This document shows positions 1-7,247 of a stretch of 10,439 bases of DNA, in pieces; position 1 is the stretch's first letter, and the number at the start of each line of letters is the position of its first letter. The position numbers were made by a program, and so were the translations under genes. The notes under the pieces are model-generated. The model was not told the origin of the DNA and ran no database searches. It saw only the letters and a list, made by a program, of their open reading frames with translations. The stretch covers positions 1 to 10,439 of the forward strand of contig JAMCWV010000069.1 of the NCBI GenBank assembly GCA_023481025.1, in the 5' to 3' direction. This stretch comes from Gammaproteobacteria bacterium (GTDB lineage Bacteria; Pseudomonadota; Gammaproteobacteria; Enterobacterales; Alteromonadaceae).

Positions 1-664
1 CAACAACACGGCGGTTTTTGCTCATCTTTTTGGCCGTATGCATAAGTTACTGGGTGTTGATTTGGAGATCCGAGTGCCGGACGCGGTGAAGCAAGGTGGT
101 CCTTTTGTGTACATCGCCAATCATCAAAATAGCTACGATATATTTACGATGAGCCGCAGTTTGTTGCCGGGTACCGTTACGATTGGCAAAAAGAGCCTCA
201 AGTGGGTTCCTTTTTTTGGTCAGTTATATTGGTTGTCTGGCAATATATTAATTGATCGCAAAAATAGTTCACGCGCGCTCGGCACTATTGGCACAGCGGT
301 TGGCGCTATCAAGCAGCGTAACCTATCGATTTGGATGTTTCCAGAAGGCACCCGTAGTTACGGTCGTGGCTTGTTACCTTTTAAAACAGGCGCTTTCCAC
401 ACAGCGGTGCAAGCCAAGGTTCCGCTCGTCCCTGTGTGCATGTCGACCACCCATGAAAAGATTAAGCTCAACCGCTGGAATAATGGTAAAGTAATCATTG
501 AAATGATGCCGCCGATTGATACCAAAAATTATTCGCGTGAGCATGTTCGAGATCTGATGGCGACGAGTTATGAGCAAATGCTTGATACAATTAATCGCCT
601 CGATGAAGAAGTTAAATCGGTCAATTCTCGCATTGAGTCGAGAGAGGGAGTGCGTTCGTCGTGA
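1..664 (+). CDS. plsC: 1-acyl-sn-glycerol-3-phosphate acyltransferase (5' end outside window)
   Basis: PlsC adds the second acyl chain to lysophosphatidic acid, making phosphatidic acid for phospholipid synthesis at the inner membrane. The frame is open from base 2 to the left edge, so the start is off-window. The 220 visible residues match E. coli PlsC from about residue 40, including an upstream F-x-H-x-F-G-R stretch before the ATG at 38; that ATG is therefore internal, not the start. Counting from that Met, the acyltransferase motifs are all present: HQNSYD (29-34, the catalytic HX4D), GNILIDR (68-74), FPEGTRS (101-107) and VPLVPV (128-133). The missing part should hold the N-terminal membrane segment. 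The stop overlaps the rraB start by 4 bases (GTGA), so the two genes are probably co-transcribed and translationally coupled. Identity is secure by motif set and alignment from memory. Confidence 0.95.
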   Translation, partial: NNTAVFAHLFGRMHKLLGVDLEIRVPDAVKQGGPFVYIANHQNSYDIFTMSRSLLPGTVTIGKKSLKWVPFFGQLYWLSGNILIDRKNSSRALGTIGTAVGAIKQRNLSIWMFPEGTRSYGRGLLPFKTGAFHTAVQAKVPLVPVCMSTTHEKIKLNRWNNGKVIIEMMPPIDTKNYSREHVRDLMATSYEQMLDTINRLDEEVKSVNSRIESREGVRSS

Positions 665-1017
665 ATGATTTAGAAGCGTTATTAGCCCAAAGTGATGAGA
701 CGATTGATATTTTATTAGAAGCTGGCCTTGAAGCGGATGAAGAAATAGAAATTGAACATCATTTGGTGTCATCAGACTTTAGTAAGTTAGAGAAGGCCGC
801 GGTTGAGCTTGTGAAGCTTGGCTACCATGTTGAAGATGCAGAAGAGTTCGAATTGGATGATGGCCAACCAGCATTTTATTTCGCAGCTTTAACTTACTGT
901 ACTGTTGAGCGCGCTAAGCTCGCCGCGCAAACGCGTGAAATTACTGAAATTGCAAACCATTGTGGTGTTGAATATGATGGTTGGGGTACCTTTATCGGCG
1001 ACGAAGAAGAAGAGTAA
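661..1017 (+). CDS. rraB: Regulator of ribonuclease E activity B
   Basis: RraB is a small cytoplasmic protein that, in E. coli, binds the C-terminal half of RNase E and changes degradosome composition and mRNA decay. This 118-residue protein shares with E. coli RraB (138 aa) the segments IEHHL (31-35), LEKAAVE (43-49), KLGY (52-55) and the near C-terminal VEYDGWGT (103-110). It is very acidic and ends in a short DEEEE tail; the E. coli protein continues about 20 acidic residues further, so the tail is shortened here. The start is GTG at 661, inside the plsC stop (GTGA overlap), with a purine-rich Shine-Dalgarno (GAGGGAG, 643-649) about 11 bases upstream. A strong terminator lies just downstream. 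The pairing with plsC differs from E. coli, where rraB lies beside argI. Confidence 0.93.
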   Translation: MNDLEALLAQSDETIDILLEAGLEADEEIEIEHHLVSSDFSKLEKAAVELVKLGYHVEDAEEFELDDGQPAFYFAALTYCTVERAKLAAQTREITEIANHCGVEYDGWGTFIGDEEEE

Positions 1018-1035
1018 ATCTTCGCATCAAGCTTT

Positions 1036-1075
1036 AAAAAAACAGCCGTGGGTGGAAACCGACGGCTGTTTTTTT
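1036..1075. terminator. Bidirectional intrinsic terminator between rraB and valS
   Basis: A perfect 14-base inverted repeat pairs 1036-1049 (seven A then CAGCCGT) with 1062-1075 (ACGGCTG then seven T). The 12-base loop can pair further as GGT/ACC around a GGAA tetraloop. The A-run on one side and T-run on the other give a U-tract in both directions, so it can end plsC-rraB on + and pepA-holC-valS on -. It sits 18 bases past the rraB stop and 28 bases past the valS stop. Confidence 0.92.
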
Positions 1076-1084
1076 ATGGAACAA

Positions 1085-1096
1085 CGAACGCGTTCG
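1085..1096. repeat. 12-bp perfect palindrome
   Basis: CGAACGCGTTCG is a perfect palindrome lying between the bidirectional terminator and the valS stop codon. It could be a small mRNA hairpin at the valS 3' end or a protein-binding site. It could also be chance. No function is assigned. Confidence 0.4.
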
Positions 1097-1103
1097 ATCA
1101 AAA

Positions 1104-3944
1104 TTAAATTGCTGCAATCCGAGCGCGTTGCTGCTGCAGTTGCTGCACGAGTTCTTCAGCCTCTGCTAACTTTTCCCGTTCTTTGTCAATCACCTCAGCA
1201 GGTGCTTTGCTGACAAAGTTCTCATTACTGAGTTTTCCGGTTAAGCGTTGTTTGTCCTTTTCTGCTTTATCGATCGTTTTGTCTAAACGAGCAAGTTCAG
1301 CGTCCTTGTCGATTAACCCTGCCATTGGGATATGAATCTCTGTACGACCGACCAGTGCTGTAGCACTTGCTGGCGCTTCATCTCCGGCAGCGAGGAAGGT
1401 CACGCTTTCCAGTTTCGCAAGTGCGCTGAGGAAACTCTCGTTTTGCTGCAAGCGACGCGTTGCTTGGTCGTCCGCATTAACAATGATGACAGGTAGCGCT
1501 TTATTTGGTGATAAATCCATTTCACCGCGGATATTGCGAATACCGATGATAACTTGTTTGAGCCATTCCATATCGTCAGAAGCCGCAGCAAAGCGAGTTT
1601 CCTGAACCTGTGGGTACGGCTGTAGCATAATTGTGTCTGCGCTCACACCGGTTAGTGGTGCAACCCGCTGCCAAATCTCTTCGGTAATAAACGGGAGTAG
1701 TGGGTGCAGTAAGCGCAAAAGCTGCTCAAGCACGTGCACAAGTGTGTGACGAGTGCCACGTTGCTGTGCTTCGCTACCGTTTTGCAGTACCGGCTTGGTT
1801 AATTCAAGATACCAGTCGCAGAATTGATTCCAGCTAAACTCATAGGCAATCGCAGCAGCTTGGTCGAAGCGATATTGATCAAGCGCACGACGGAAGTCTT
1901 TGACGGTGGCGTTCATGCGCTCAATAATCCATTGATCCGCAAGAGAGAGCTCCATATCGCCGTCCGATAAGCCGCAATCTTGCTCTTCCGTATTCATGAG
2001 TACATAACGACTGGCATTCCAGAGTTTATTACAAAAATTCCGGTAGCCTTCGAGGCGTTTCATGTCCCAGTTGATATCGCGACCGGTTGAAGCAAGCGCA
2101 GCTAAAGTGAATCGCAGCGCATCGGTACCATGCGCGCTAATGCCTTCCGGAAACTCTTTGCGCGTGCGCTTACTAATTTGCTCGGCAAGCTTCTCTTGCA
2201 TCAAGTTACTGGTGCGTTTTTCGACTAAAGTATCCAGTTCAATACCGTCAATCATGTCGAGCGGATCGATGACGTTACCTTTCGATTTCGACATCTTATT
2301 ACCCTGTTCGTCACGAATGAGGCCAGTGACATACACGGTTTTAAAAGGCACTTGCGGTTTACCATCTTCGTCTTTAAGGAAATGCATGGTCATCATGATC
2401 ATGCGAGCAACCCAGAAAAAGATAATATCGAAACCTGTGACTAACACATCGGTGGGGTGGAAAGTCTTCAATGCTTCAGTATCTTCCGGCCAACCTAAGG
2501 TTGAGAAGGTCCATAACGCAGATGAGAACCAAGTATCAAGAACGTCATTATCTTGGTGCAACGGACGATCCGCCAGATTGTGTTTCGCGCGCACTTCTTC
2601 TTCGCTGCGGCCGACATAGATATTGCCGGCGTCGTCATACCAAGCTGGAATACGATGCCCCCACCACAACTGACGAGAAATACACCAGTCTTGGATGTCA
2701 CGCATCCAACTGAAATACATATTCTCATATTGTTTTGGTACGAACTGAATATCACCGTCTTCGACGGCTTTCGTTGCGGTTTCAGCAAGCGGTGCAACGC
2801 GAACATACCATTGGTCAGTCAAGAACGGCTCGATAACAACGCCAGACCGGTCACCGTAGGGAACCTTGTTGGCATGCGTTTCGATTTTATCTAGCAAGTC
2901 AGCAGCCTCGAATGCAGCGACAATCGCTTTGCGCGCTGCAAACCGCTCTAAACCGGCAAACTCAGTAGGTAAGCTGGTCGCGATATCGTCACGAGGCTGA
3001 CCTTTTAAATCAAACACTTCAGCAGCAGCCAAAACATGGGCATCATCACTGAGGATATTAATTAAGGGCAAATTGTGACGTTTACCAATGTCATAGTCAT
3101 TAAAGTCATGAGCAGGTGTGATTTTTACACAACCAGAGCCAAACTCTTGATCAACGTAGTCGTCGACAATAATTGGAATACGTCGACCGGTTAGCGGCAA
3201 CTCGATAAATTTACCATGCAAAGAGGCATAGCGAGCGTCGTCAGGGTGCACCGCAACGGCAGCGTCACCGAGCATGGTTTCCGGTCGGGTTGTGGCAACT
3301 ACCACATAAGCTTTGCCATCGGCAGTCGTGGCACCATCAGCCAGTGGGTAACGCAAATGCCAAAGGCTACCTTGGCTTTCTTTGTTTTCGACTTCTAAGT
3401 CTGAAATGGCTGTTTTCAGTTTTGGATCCCAATTGACTAAGCGTTTGCCACGATAAATCAGGTTATCTTCGTATAAGCGTACGAAGACTTCTTGAACGGC
3501 TGCTGACAAACCGTCGTCCATGGTGAAACGCTCACGTTCCCAATCAACGGAGTCACCTAAACGACGCATTTGCTGGGTGATGGTGCCGCCGGATTCGGCT
3601 TTCCATTCCCAAACTTTGTCGATGAAGGTTTCTCGACCGAGGCTGTGGCGGTCAATGCCTTGCGCGGCAAGTTTGCGTTCGACCACCATTTGCGTCGCGA
3701 TGCCGGCGTGGTCTGTGCCGACTTGCCAGAGCGTATTATAGCCGTCCATTCGTTTGTAACGAATGAGTGTATCCATCAATGTGTGCTGGAATGCGTGGCC
3801 CATATGCAGGCTACCAGTGACATTGGGGGGTGGTATCATAATACAATAAGAGTCACCCTCACCGGATGGACGGAAGTAACCCGACTGCTCCCAATGCTGG
3901 TACAGACGTTGCTCGATATTCTGTGGGGAATAGGTTTTATCCAT
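1104..3944 (-). CDS. valS: Valine--tRNA ligase (valyl-tRNA synthetase)
   Basis: This class Ia synthetase charges tRNA-Val with valine in the cytoplasm and edits mischarged threonine. The 946 residues match E. coli ValS (951 aa) end to end. Visible elements are the HIGH motif as HMGH (47-50) after PPPNVTGSL; the CP1 editing domain with TTRPET (218-223) and [10 protein letters not shown] (271-280); the [17 protein letters not shown] block (420-436); the KMSKS motif (550-554); an anticodon-binding region; and a C-terminal coiled coil (about 877-946) rich in Glu, Lys and Gln. I chose ATG 3944 because it gives MDKTYSPQ, matching E. coli MEKTYNPQ, and has AAGGA 4 bases upstream. The longer frame would begin at TTG 3956 and its first codons would cover that ribosome binding site. 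It is the last gene of pepA-holC-valS, 15 bases after the holC stop. No T-box or leader peptide is visible. Confidence 0.97.
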   Translation of the reverse strand: MDKTYSPQNIEQRLYQHWEQSGYFRPSGEGDSYCIMIPPPNVTGSLHMGHAFQHTLMDTLIRYKRMDGYNTLWQVGTDHAGIATQMVVERKLAAQGIDRHSLGRETFIDKVWEWKAESGGTITQQMRRLGDSVDWERERFTMDDGLSAAVQEVFVRLYEDNLIYRGKRLVNWDPKLKTAISDLEVENKESQGSLWHLRYPLADGATTADGKAYVVVATTRPETMLGDAAVAVHPDDARYASLHGKFIELPLTGRRIPIIVDDYVDQEFGSGCVKITPAHDFNDYDIGKRHNLPLINILSDDAHVLAAAEVFDLKGQPRDDIATSLPTEFAGLERFAARKAIVAAFEAADLLDKIETHANKVPYGDRSGVVIEPFLTDQWYVRVAPLAETATKAVEDGDIQFVPKQYENMYFSWMRDIQDWCISRQLWWGHRIPAWYDDAGNIYVGRSEEEVRAKHNLADRPLHQDNDVLDTWFSSALWTFSTLGWPEDTEALKTFHPTDVLVTGFDIIFFWVARMIMMTMHFLKDEDGKPQVPFKTVYVTGLIRDEQGNKMSKSKGNVIDPLDMIDGIELDTLVEKRTSNLMQEKLAEQISKRTRKEFPEGISAHGTDALRFTLAALASTGRDINWDMKRLEGYRNFCNKLWNASRYVLMNTEEQDCGLSDGDMELSLADQWIIERMNATVKDFRRALDQYRFDQAAAIAYEFSWNQFCDWYLELTKPVLQNGSEAQQRGTRHTLVHVLEQLLRLLHPLLPFITEEIWQRVAPLTGVSADTIMLQPYPQVQETRFAAASDDMEWLKQVIIGIRNIRGEMDLSPNKALPVIIVNADDQATRRLQQNESFLSALAKLESVTFLAAGDEAPASATALVGRTEIHIPMAGLIDKDAELARLDKTIDKAEKDKQRLTGKLSNENFVSKAPAEVIDKEREKLAEAEELVQQLQQQRARIAAI

Positions 3945-3948
3945 AATG

Positions 3949-3953
3949 TCCTT
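3949..3953 (-). promoter_or_regulatory. Ribosome binding site for valS
   Basis: AAGGA on the minus strand is followed by a 4-base spacer (CATT) and ATG 3944. It fixes the ATG as the start rather than the in-frame TTG at 3956, which lies upstream of this site. The spacing is on the short side. Confidence 0.6.
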
Positions 3954-3959
3954 CAATGC

Positions 3960-4406
3960 TTAGGAAAGAGGCTGAGTGTCGATACTCGCCCCAGTCCGTC
4001 GATAGGTTCGAAAGCGTTCACGCGCAAGTTCTTTTTCGTCGTCTTGCAACGGAACAAAGTCAATAATTCGTTGTACACCGCGCACAAACGGCGCACAGTC
4101 ATTGGCTAAGTTGATGACCAGTTGCCGACCGATGCCATATTCTTCGAGAGGTTGATCCCAACCGATCACGACCGGCGCGCCGCCGTTTGGCCCTTCACCG
4201 ACTAAATTATGCGGGATAAAGCGCTCCGGAGGCTGCTGCCAGAGAAGCTCGTCAAAACGTTCTGCTTGTTCTTGAGATTGGGCGCGTACAGCAATTTTGC
4301 GTCGTTGTGAAAATTGCTCAGCAACAAGCTGGCACACCTGAGACAACCAATCGGACTCATCCGCTTGATCATGCAAATAAAAAGTGATCTCAGGTGCTCT
4401 AGCCAT
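3960..4406 (-). CDS. holC: DNA polymerase III chi subunit
   Basis: HolC (chi) is an accessory subunit of the clamp-loader part of the replicative polymerase; in E. coli it pairs with psi (HolD) and contacts SSB, helping primase hand-off. The 148-residue protein is about the E. coli length (147 aa). It carries the family landmarks ITFYL (7-11), FIPHNL (63-68), GEGPNGGAPV (70-79), DFVP (116-119) and the basic ARERFRTYR block near the C-terminus (128-136). ATG 4406 has AGGTG (4414-4418) with a 7-base spacer, inside the end of pepA. Only 2 bases separate it from the pepA stop and 15 bases from the valS start, so it is the middle gene of a tight operon. It is more diverged than its neighbours, as usual for chi. 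Confidence 0.94.
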   Translation of the reverse strand: MARAPEITFYLHDQADESDWLSQVCQLVAEQFSQRRKIAVRAQSQEQAERFDELLWQQPPERFIPHNLVGEGPNGGAPVVIGWDQPLEEYGIGRQLVINLANDCAPFVRGVQRIIDFVPLQDDEKELARERFRTYRRTGASIDTQPLS

Positions 4407-4408
4407 GG

Positions 4409-5914
4409 TTATTCACCTGCCGCTGAACCGGCTTTTGCCAACAAATACTGGGTGAGCATAGGTACTGGTCTTCCAGTCGCGCCTTTGTCCTTACCACTTT
4501 TCCAAGCGGTACCGGCGATGTCTAAGTGCGCCCAATGGTACTTCTTGGTAAAGCGCGACAAGAAACAGGCCGCAGTAATTGTACCAGCGGGACGACCACC
4601 TAAGTTGGTCATATCAGCAAATGGACTGTCGAGCATTTCCTGATAATCGTCCCACAAAGGTAATTGCCAAGCGCGGTCGCCGCTTTGCTTTGAGACGTTG
4701 AGTAATTCATGGGCAAGCGGGTTGTGATTGCTCATTAAGCCAGTCGCGTGCGCACCGAGTGCGATGACACAGGCCCCCGTCAAGGTGGCAATATCAATTA
4801 CCGCCTCGGGGTTAAAACGCTCAACATAGGTTAGGGCGTCACACAGCACCAAACGACCTTCTGCGTCCGTGTTGAGAACTTCGACGGTCTGTCCTGACAT
4901 TGTGGTTAAAATGTCGCCCGGACGATAAGCGCGACCATCAGGCATGTTTTCACAGCCAGCAAGAATACCGATGACATTGATGGGTAGCTGCAACTCTGCA
5001 AGTGCCTGCATGGTGCCCAATACGCCGGCTGCACCGCCCATGTCATATTTCATTTCGTCCATGGCTTCGCCTGGCTTAATGGAAATGCCGCCAAAGTCGA
5101 AGGTTAAGCCCTTGCCAACCAAGACAATTGGCGCCCGTTCGTCTTGGCTGCCACGGTAGTGCATGACCGTCATCACTGCTGGATTTTCAGAGCCTCGGCT
5201 TACCGCTAAATATGAGTTCATGCCAAGCTCCGCCATGTCCGATTCATTGACACGTTCGACGGCAAGATTTTCATAACGCTCAGCAACTTGTTCGGCCTGT
5301 TCAGCAAGCCAAACCGGCGTACAAATATTTGGCGGCATATTGGCGGCGTCACGACATAACTTAACGCCTTTGGCGACGGCTAGACCGTGTTGAACAGCCT
5401 TTTCACCGATCGGCAGCTCGCGCCGAGTCGGTACATTGAAAACCATTTTGCGTAAAGGACGACGAGGCTCTTCTTTGTGTGTTTTTAATTGGTCAAAAAC
5501 GTATAAGCTCGCCTGCGCTGCTTCAATCGCATGGCGCACCTTCCAATAGGTGTCGCGGCCTTTGACATGCAATTCGCTGAGGAAACAAACCGCTTCCATC
5601 GCGCCTGTTTCATTCAAAGTTGCAATTGTCTTGCTGATGATTTGGCGATACTGACGCTCATCGAGTTCGCGCTCTTTGCCACAGCCAACCAGCAGAACAC
5701 GTTCACTTAAAACATTGGGAATATTATGGAGCAATAAAACTTGCCCGGCTTTGCCTTCGATGTCGCCGCGGCGCAGTAAGTTACTTAAATAACCATCACT
5801 GATTTTATCGATTTGTTCAGCAGCGGGGGATAAACGACGAGGCTCAAACACGCCCACGACAATACATGCTGAACGTTGTTTCTCAGGACTGCCACTTTTT
5901 ACATTAAACTCCAT
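4409..5914 (-). CDS. pepA: Leucyl aminopeptidase (aminopeptidase A, M17 family)
   Basis: PepA is a two-metal hexameric aminopeptidase of peptide turnover. In E. coli it is also a DNA-binding protein, acting in Xer recombination at cer and in carAB repression. The 501 residues align with E. coli PepA (503 aa) from the first residue ([12 protein letters not shown]) to the end. Expected metal and catalytic residues are present: K268, D273, K280, D291, D350, E352 and R354, the last three in NTDAEGR (348-354). One oddity is that the family GLTFDSGG block reads GLTFDFGG here: Phe274 replaces Ser immediately after metal ligand D273. I chose ATG 5914 because of the E. coli match and GGGAG 5 bases upstream. 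An in-frame start 20 codons earlier would add residues with no counterpart. It is the first gene of pepA-holC-valS and diverges from lptF. Confidence 0.96.
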   Translation of the reverse strand: MEFNVKSGSPEKQRSACIVVGVFEPRRLSPAAEQIDKISDGYLSNLLRRGDIEGKAGQVLLLHNIPNVLSERVLLVGCGKERELDERQYRQIISKTIATLNETGAMEAVCFLSELHVKGRDTYWKVRHAIEAAQASLYVFDQLKTHKEEPRRPLRKMVFNVPTRRELPIGEKAVQHGLAVAKGVKLCRDAANMPPNICTPVWLAEQAEQVAERYENLAVERVNESDMAELGMNSYLAVSRGSENPAVMTVMHYRGSQDERAPIVLVGKGLTFDFGGISIKPGEAMDEMKYDMGGAAGVLGTMQALAELQLPINVIGILAGCENMPDGRAYRPGDILTTMSGQTVEVLNTDAEGRLVLCDALTYVERFNPEAVIDIATLTGACVIALGAHATGLMSNHNPLAHELLNVSKQSGDRAWQLPLWDDYQEMLDSPFADMTNLGGRPAGTITAACFLSRFTKKYHWAHLDIAGTAWKSGKDKGATGRPVPMLTQYLLAKAGSAAGE

Positions 5915-5919
5915 GCCTG

Positions 5920-5924
5920 CTCCC
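5920..5924 (-). promoter_or_regulatory. Ribosome binding site for pepA
   Basis: GGGAG on the minus strand lies 5 bases before ATG 5914. It supports that start over the ATG at 5974, which is 60 bases further upstream. Confidence 0.7.
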
Positions 5925-5952
5925 ATTTCTGGTTTATTAGGTCTGCTCATGG

Positions 5953-5970
5953 CATCATGAAAAAATGATG
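5953..5970. repeat. Inverted repeat CATCAT/ATGATG in pepA leader
   Basis: CATCAT (5953-5958) and ATGATG (5965-5970) are perfectly complementary around a 6-base GAAAAA spacer. The element lies 39 bases upstream of the pepA ATG. It could be a weak leader hairpin or an operator half-pair. The stem is short and AT-rich, so chance is possible. Confidence 0.35.
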
Positions 5971-6021
5971 TCATGTTACTCGGCTTCGTACGAGCGTCGG
6001 TTAACGTGACGATCGCTTAAA

Positions 6022-6046
6022 TTTGGCTCGAAAATTTCTCGCCAAA
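6022..6046. promoter_or_regulatory. 25-bp symmetric element, candidate operator in divergent region
   Basis: TTTGGC (6022-6027) is mirrored by GCCAAA (6041-6046), and inside them GAAA (6030-6033) is mirrored by TTTC (6035-6038) around a single central base. In total 20 of 24 non-central positions are symmetric. It sits near the middle of the 223-base region between the divergent pepA and lptF starts, a natural place for a dimeric regulator serving both operons. The regulator is not identified. No convincing sigma-70 promoter pair could be picked on either strand of this region. Confidence 0.4.
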
Positions 6047-6095
6047 ACCTAGTAATAGCGATTAAACTTACTAAAATACAGAGTTTACTGAAATA

Positions 6096-6114
6096 TTCAC
6101 TGATTTCCAGTGAA
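6096..6114. repeat. Inverted repeat TTCACTG/CAGTGAA upstream of lptF
   Basis: A perfect 7-bp inverted repeat with a 5-base spacer (ATTTC) ends 23 bases before the lptF GTG. A near copy of the left arm (TTTACTG, 6084-6090) lies 12 bases upstream in direct orientation. It may be a protein-binding site or a hairpin in the lptF leader, close to but not covering the ribosome binding site (AAAGG, 6125-6129). No T-run follows, so it is not a terminator on +. Confidence 0.4.
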
Positions 6115-6137
6115 AAACGAAGTTAAAGGTTCAAATA

Positions 6138-7247
6138 GTGCGCATTTTTCGTTACATAATTCGTGAAACATTCAAAGCGCAAATTGCCGTTTTCCTCGTC
6201 TTATTGACGATTTTTGTCAGTCAACAGTTCGTTCAAGTACTTGCGCAGGCATCTGAAGGGCAATTGCCTGCTCAGCTCATCATTCAAGTTCTTGGTTTAC
6301 AGTTACCCAGCTTAGCTTCGTTAATTTTACCGATTAGCATTTTTCTTGGCATTCTGCTTGCCCAAGGGCGCCTGTATGCAGATCATGAAATGGCGGTTTT
6401 GCACGCGTGCGGGGTGAGTGAGTGGTACATCGCTCGCGTAACTCTTGTGTTCGCCGTGATGCTGGCAATGCTTACCGCCTTGCTTACCCTCTGGCTGGGA
6501 CCGTGGGCACTGTCACAAGAGCAAGCTATTGCGGACCGAGCCCGCTCAGAAGCGGGCGTTTCAGTGGTTCAAACTGGGCGTTTCCAACAAGTTGCGCAAC
6601 AGCGTGCGGTGATCTTTGTTGAAAGCCAAAATCGGGATGGGTTACTCGAAGAGATTTTCGTTGCGCAATTACCGGCGCGTAGCGAGTTTAATGAAGACTC
6701 CCGGGCTAGTGTGGTTATGGCAGCACTTGGGCGGATTGAAACGCTGGCCAATGGCTCCCAACAACTCGTGCTTGAGGATGGCCGTCGTTACTCTCAATCG
6801 CTGGTCAATCTTGACCATCACGTGATGAGCTTTGACCAGTATCAGATGCAAATTCGCGAACAGGAACTTGAAGAAGAACGCCGTCGGCTTGAAGCAGTGC
6901 CAACGCTTGATCTCATGCAAACCGAAGGCAGTGAGGCTGCAGCGGAGTTGCAGTGGCGATTGGCGATTCCTTTGGCGATTCCTTTACTGGCATTGATCGC
7001 TGTTCCTCTCAGTCGGGTTAATCCACGGCAGGGCAAATTCGCGCGGATGGCGCCTGCGGTGTTAATTTATCTTGGTTACTTTATGGTGTTAATGGCGAGT
7101 AAACGCGCACTTGGTGACGGTTCATTGCCGCAATCACTGGGACTCTGGTGGATTCATGCGGCGCTGTTGCTGATTGGTGTTTCCCTGTTGATTCGTGAGC
7201 GTCCGAGCGGCTATCGTCTGCGTGCTATGTTGCGGAGGCGTTCCTGA
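6138..7247 (+). CDS. lptF: LPS export ABC transporter permease LptF
   Basis: LptF pairs with LptG and the ATPase LptB2 to extract lipopolysaccharide from the inner membrane and pass it to LptC/LptA. The 369 residues match E. coli LptF (366 aa) throughout. Predicted by eye: three membrane helices (about 15-36, 55-77, 100-121), a periplasmic beta-jellyroll (about 125-268), then three more helices (273-292, 303-320, 335-352) and a basic tail. Conserved landmarks are LPISIFLG (64-71), the HACG segment (89-92) and VNPRQGK (294-300). The start is GTG 6138 with AAAGG (6125-6129) 8 bases upstream; MRIFRYIIRET aligns with the E. coli N-terminus. A perfect 12-base tandem repeat within helix 4 encodes LAIP twice. 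The stop overlaps the lptG start by one base, so the pair is coupled. Confidence 0.96.
   Translation: MRIFRYIIRETFKAQIAVFLVLLTIFVSQQFVQVLAQASEGQLPAQLIIQVLGLQLPSLASLILPISIFLGILLAQGRLYADHEMAVLHACGVSEWYIARVTLVFAVMLAMLTALLTLWLGPWALSQEQAIADRARSEAGVSVVQTGRFQQVAQQRAVIFVESQNRDGLLEEIFVAQLPARSEFNEDSRASVVMAALGRIETLANGSQQLVLEDGRRYSQSLVNLDHHVMSFDQYQMQIREQELEEERRRLEAVPTLDLMQTEGSEAAAELQWRLAIPLAIPLLALIAVPLSRVNPRQGKFARMAPAVLIYLGYFMVLMASKRALGDGSLPQSLGLWWIHAALLLIGVSLLIRERPSGYRLRAMLRRRS
6960..6983 (+). repeat. Tandem 12-bp repeat inside lptF
   Basis: TTGGCGATTCCT occurs twice in direct succession and encodes LAIP-LAIP in membrane helix 4 of LptF. Part of a third copy (TGGCGAT) immediately precedes it. The helix is the same length as in E. 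coli, so this need not be a recent insertion, but identical tandem units are prone to slippage. Confidence 0.8.

Noticed and set aside
374..772. 132-codon open frame on - across plsC/rraB
   Set aside because: It is antisense to two conserved genes and resembles no known family.
2062..2619. 185-codon open frame on + inside valS
   Set aside because: It is fully antisense to the conserved ValS coding region covering the KMSKS area, has no ribosome binding site that I could see, and encodes no recognisable protein.
3945..3956. TTG start for valS giving four extra residues
   Set aside because: Homology begins at the ATG at 3944, and the TTG lies upstream of the only ribosome binding site.
3570..4109. 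179-codon open frame on + across the valS/holC junction
   Set aside because: It runs antisense to the ValS N-terminus and the HolC C-terminus, both well matched to their families; it is a shadow frame.
5915..5974. N-terminal extension of PepA from ATG 5974
   Set aside because: The extra 20 residues have no counterpart in E. coli PepA, and the GGGAG site is placed for ATG 5914.
6039..6077. Possible sigma-70 promoter for lptF (TCGCCA with TTAAAC at 17 bases, or TAAAAT at 6072-6077)
   Set aside because: The first pair matches the -10 consensus at only 3 of 6 positions, and the second has no acceptable -35; too weak to list as a feature.
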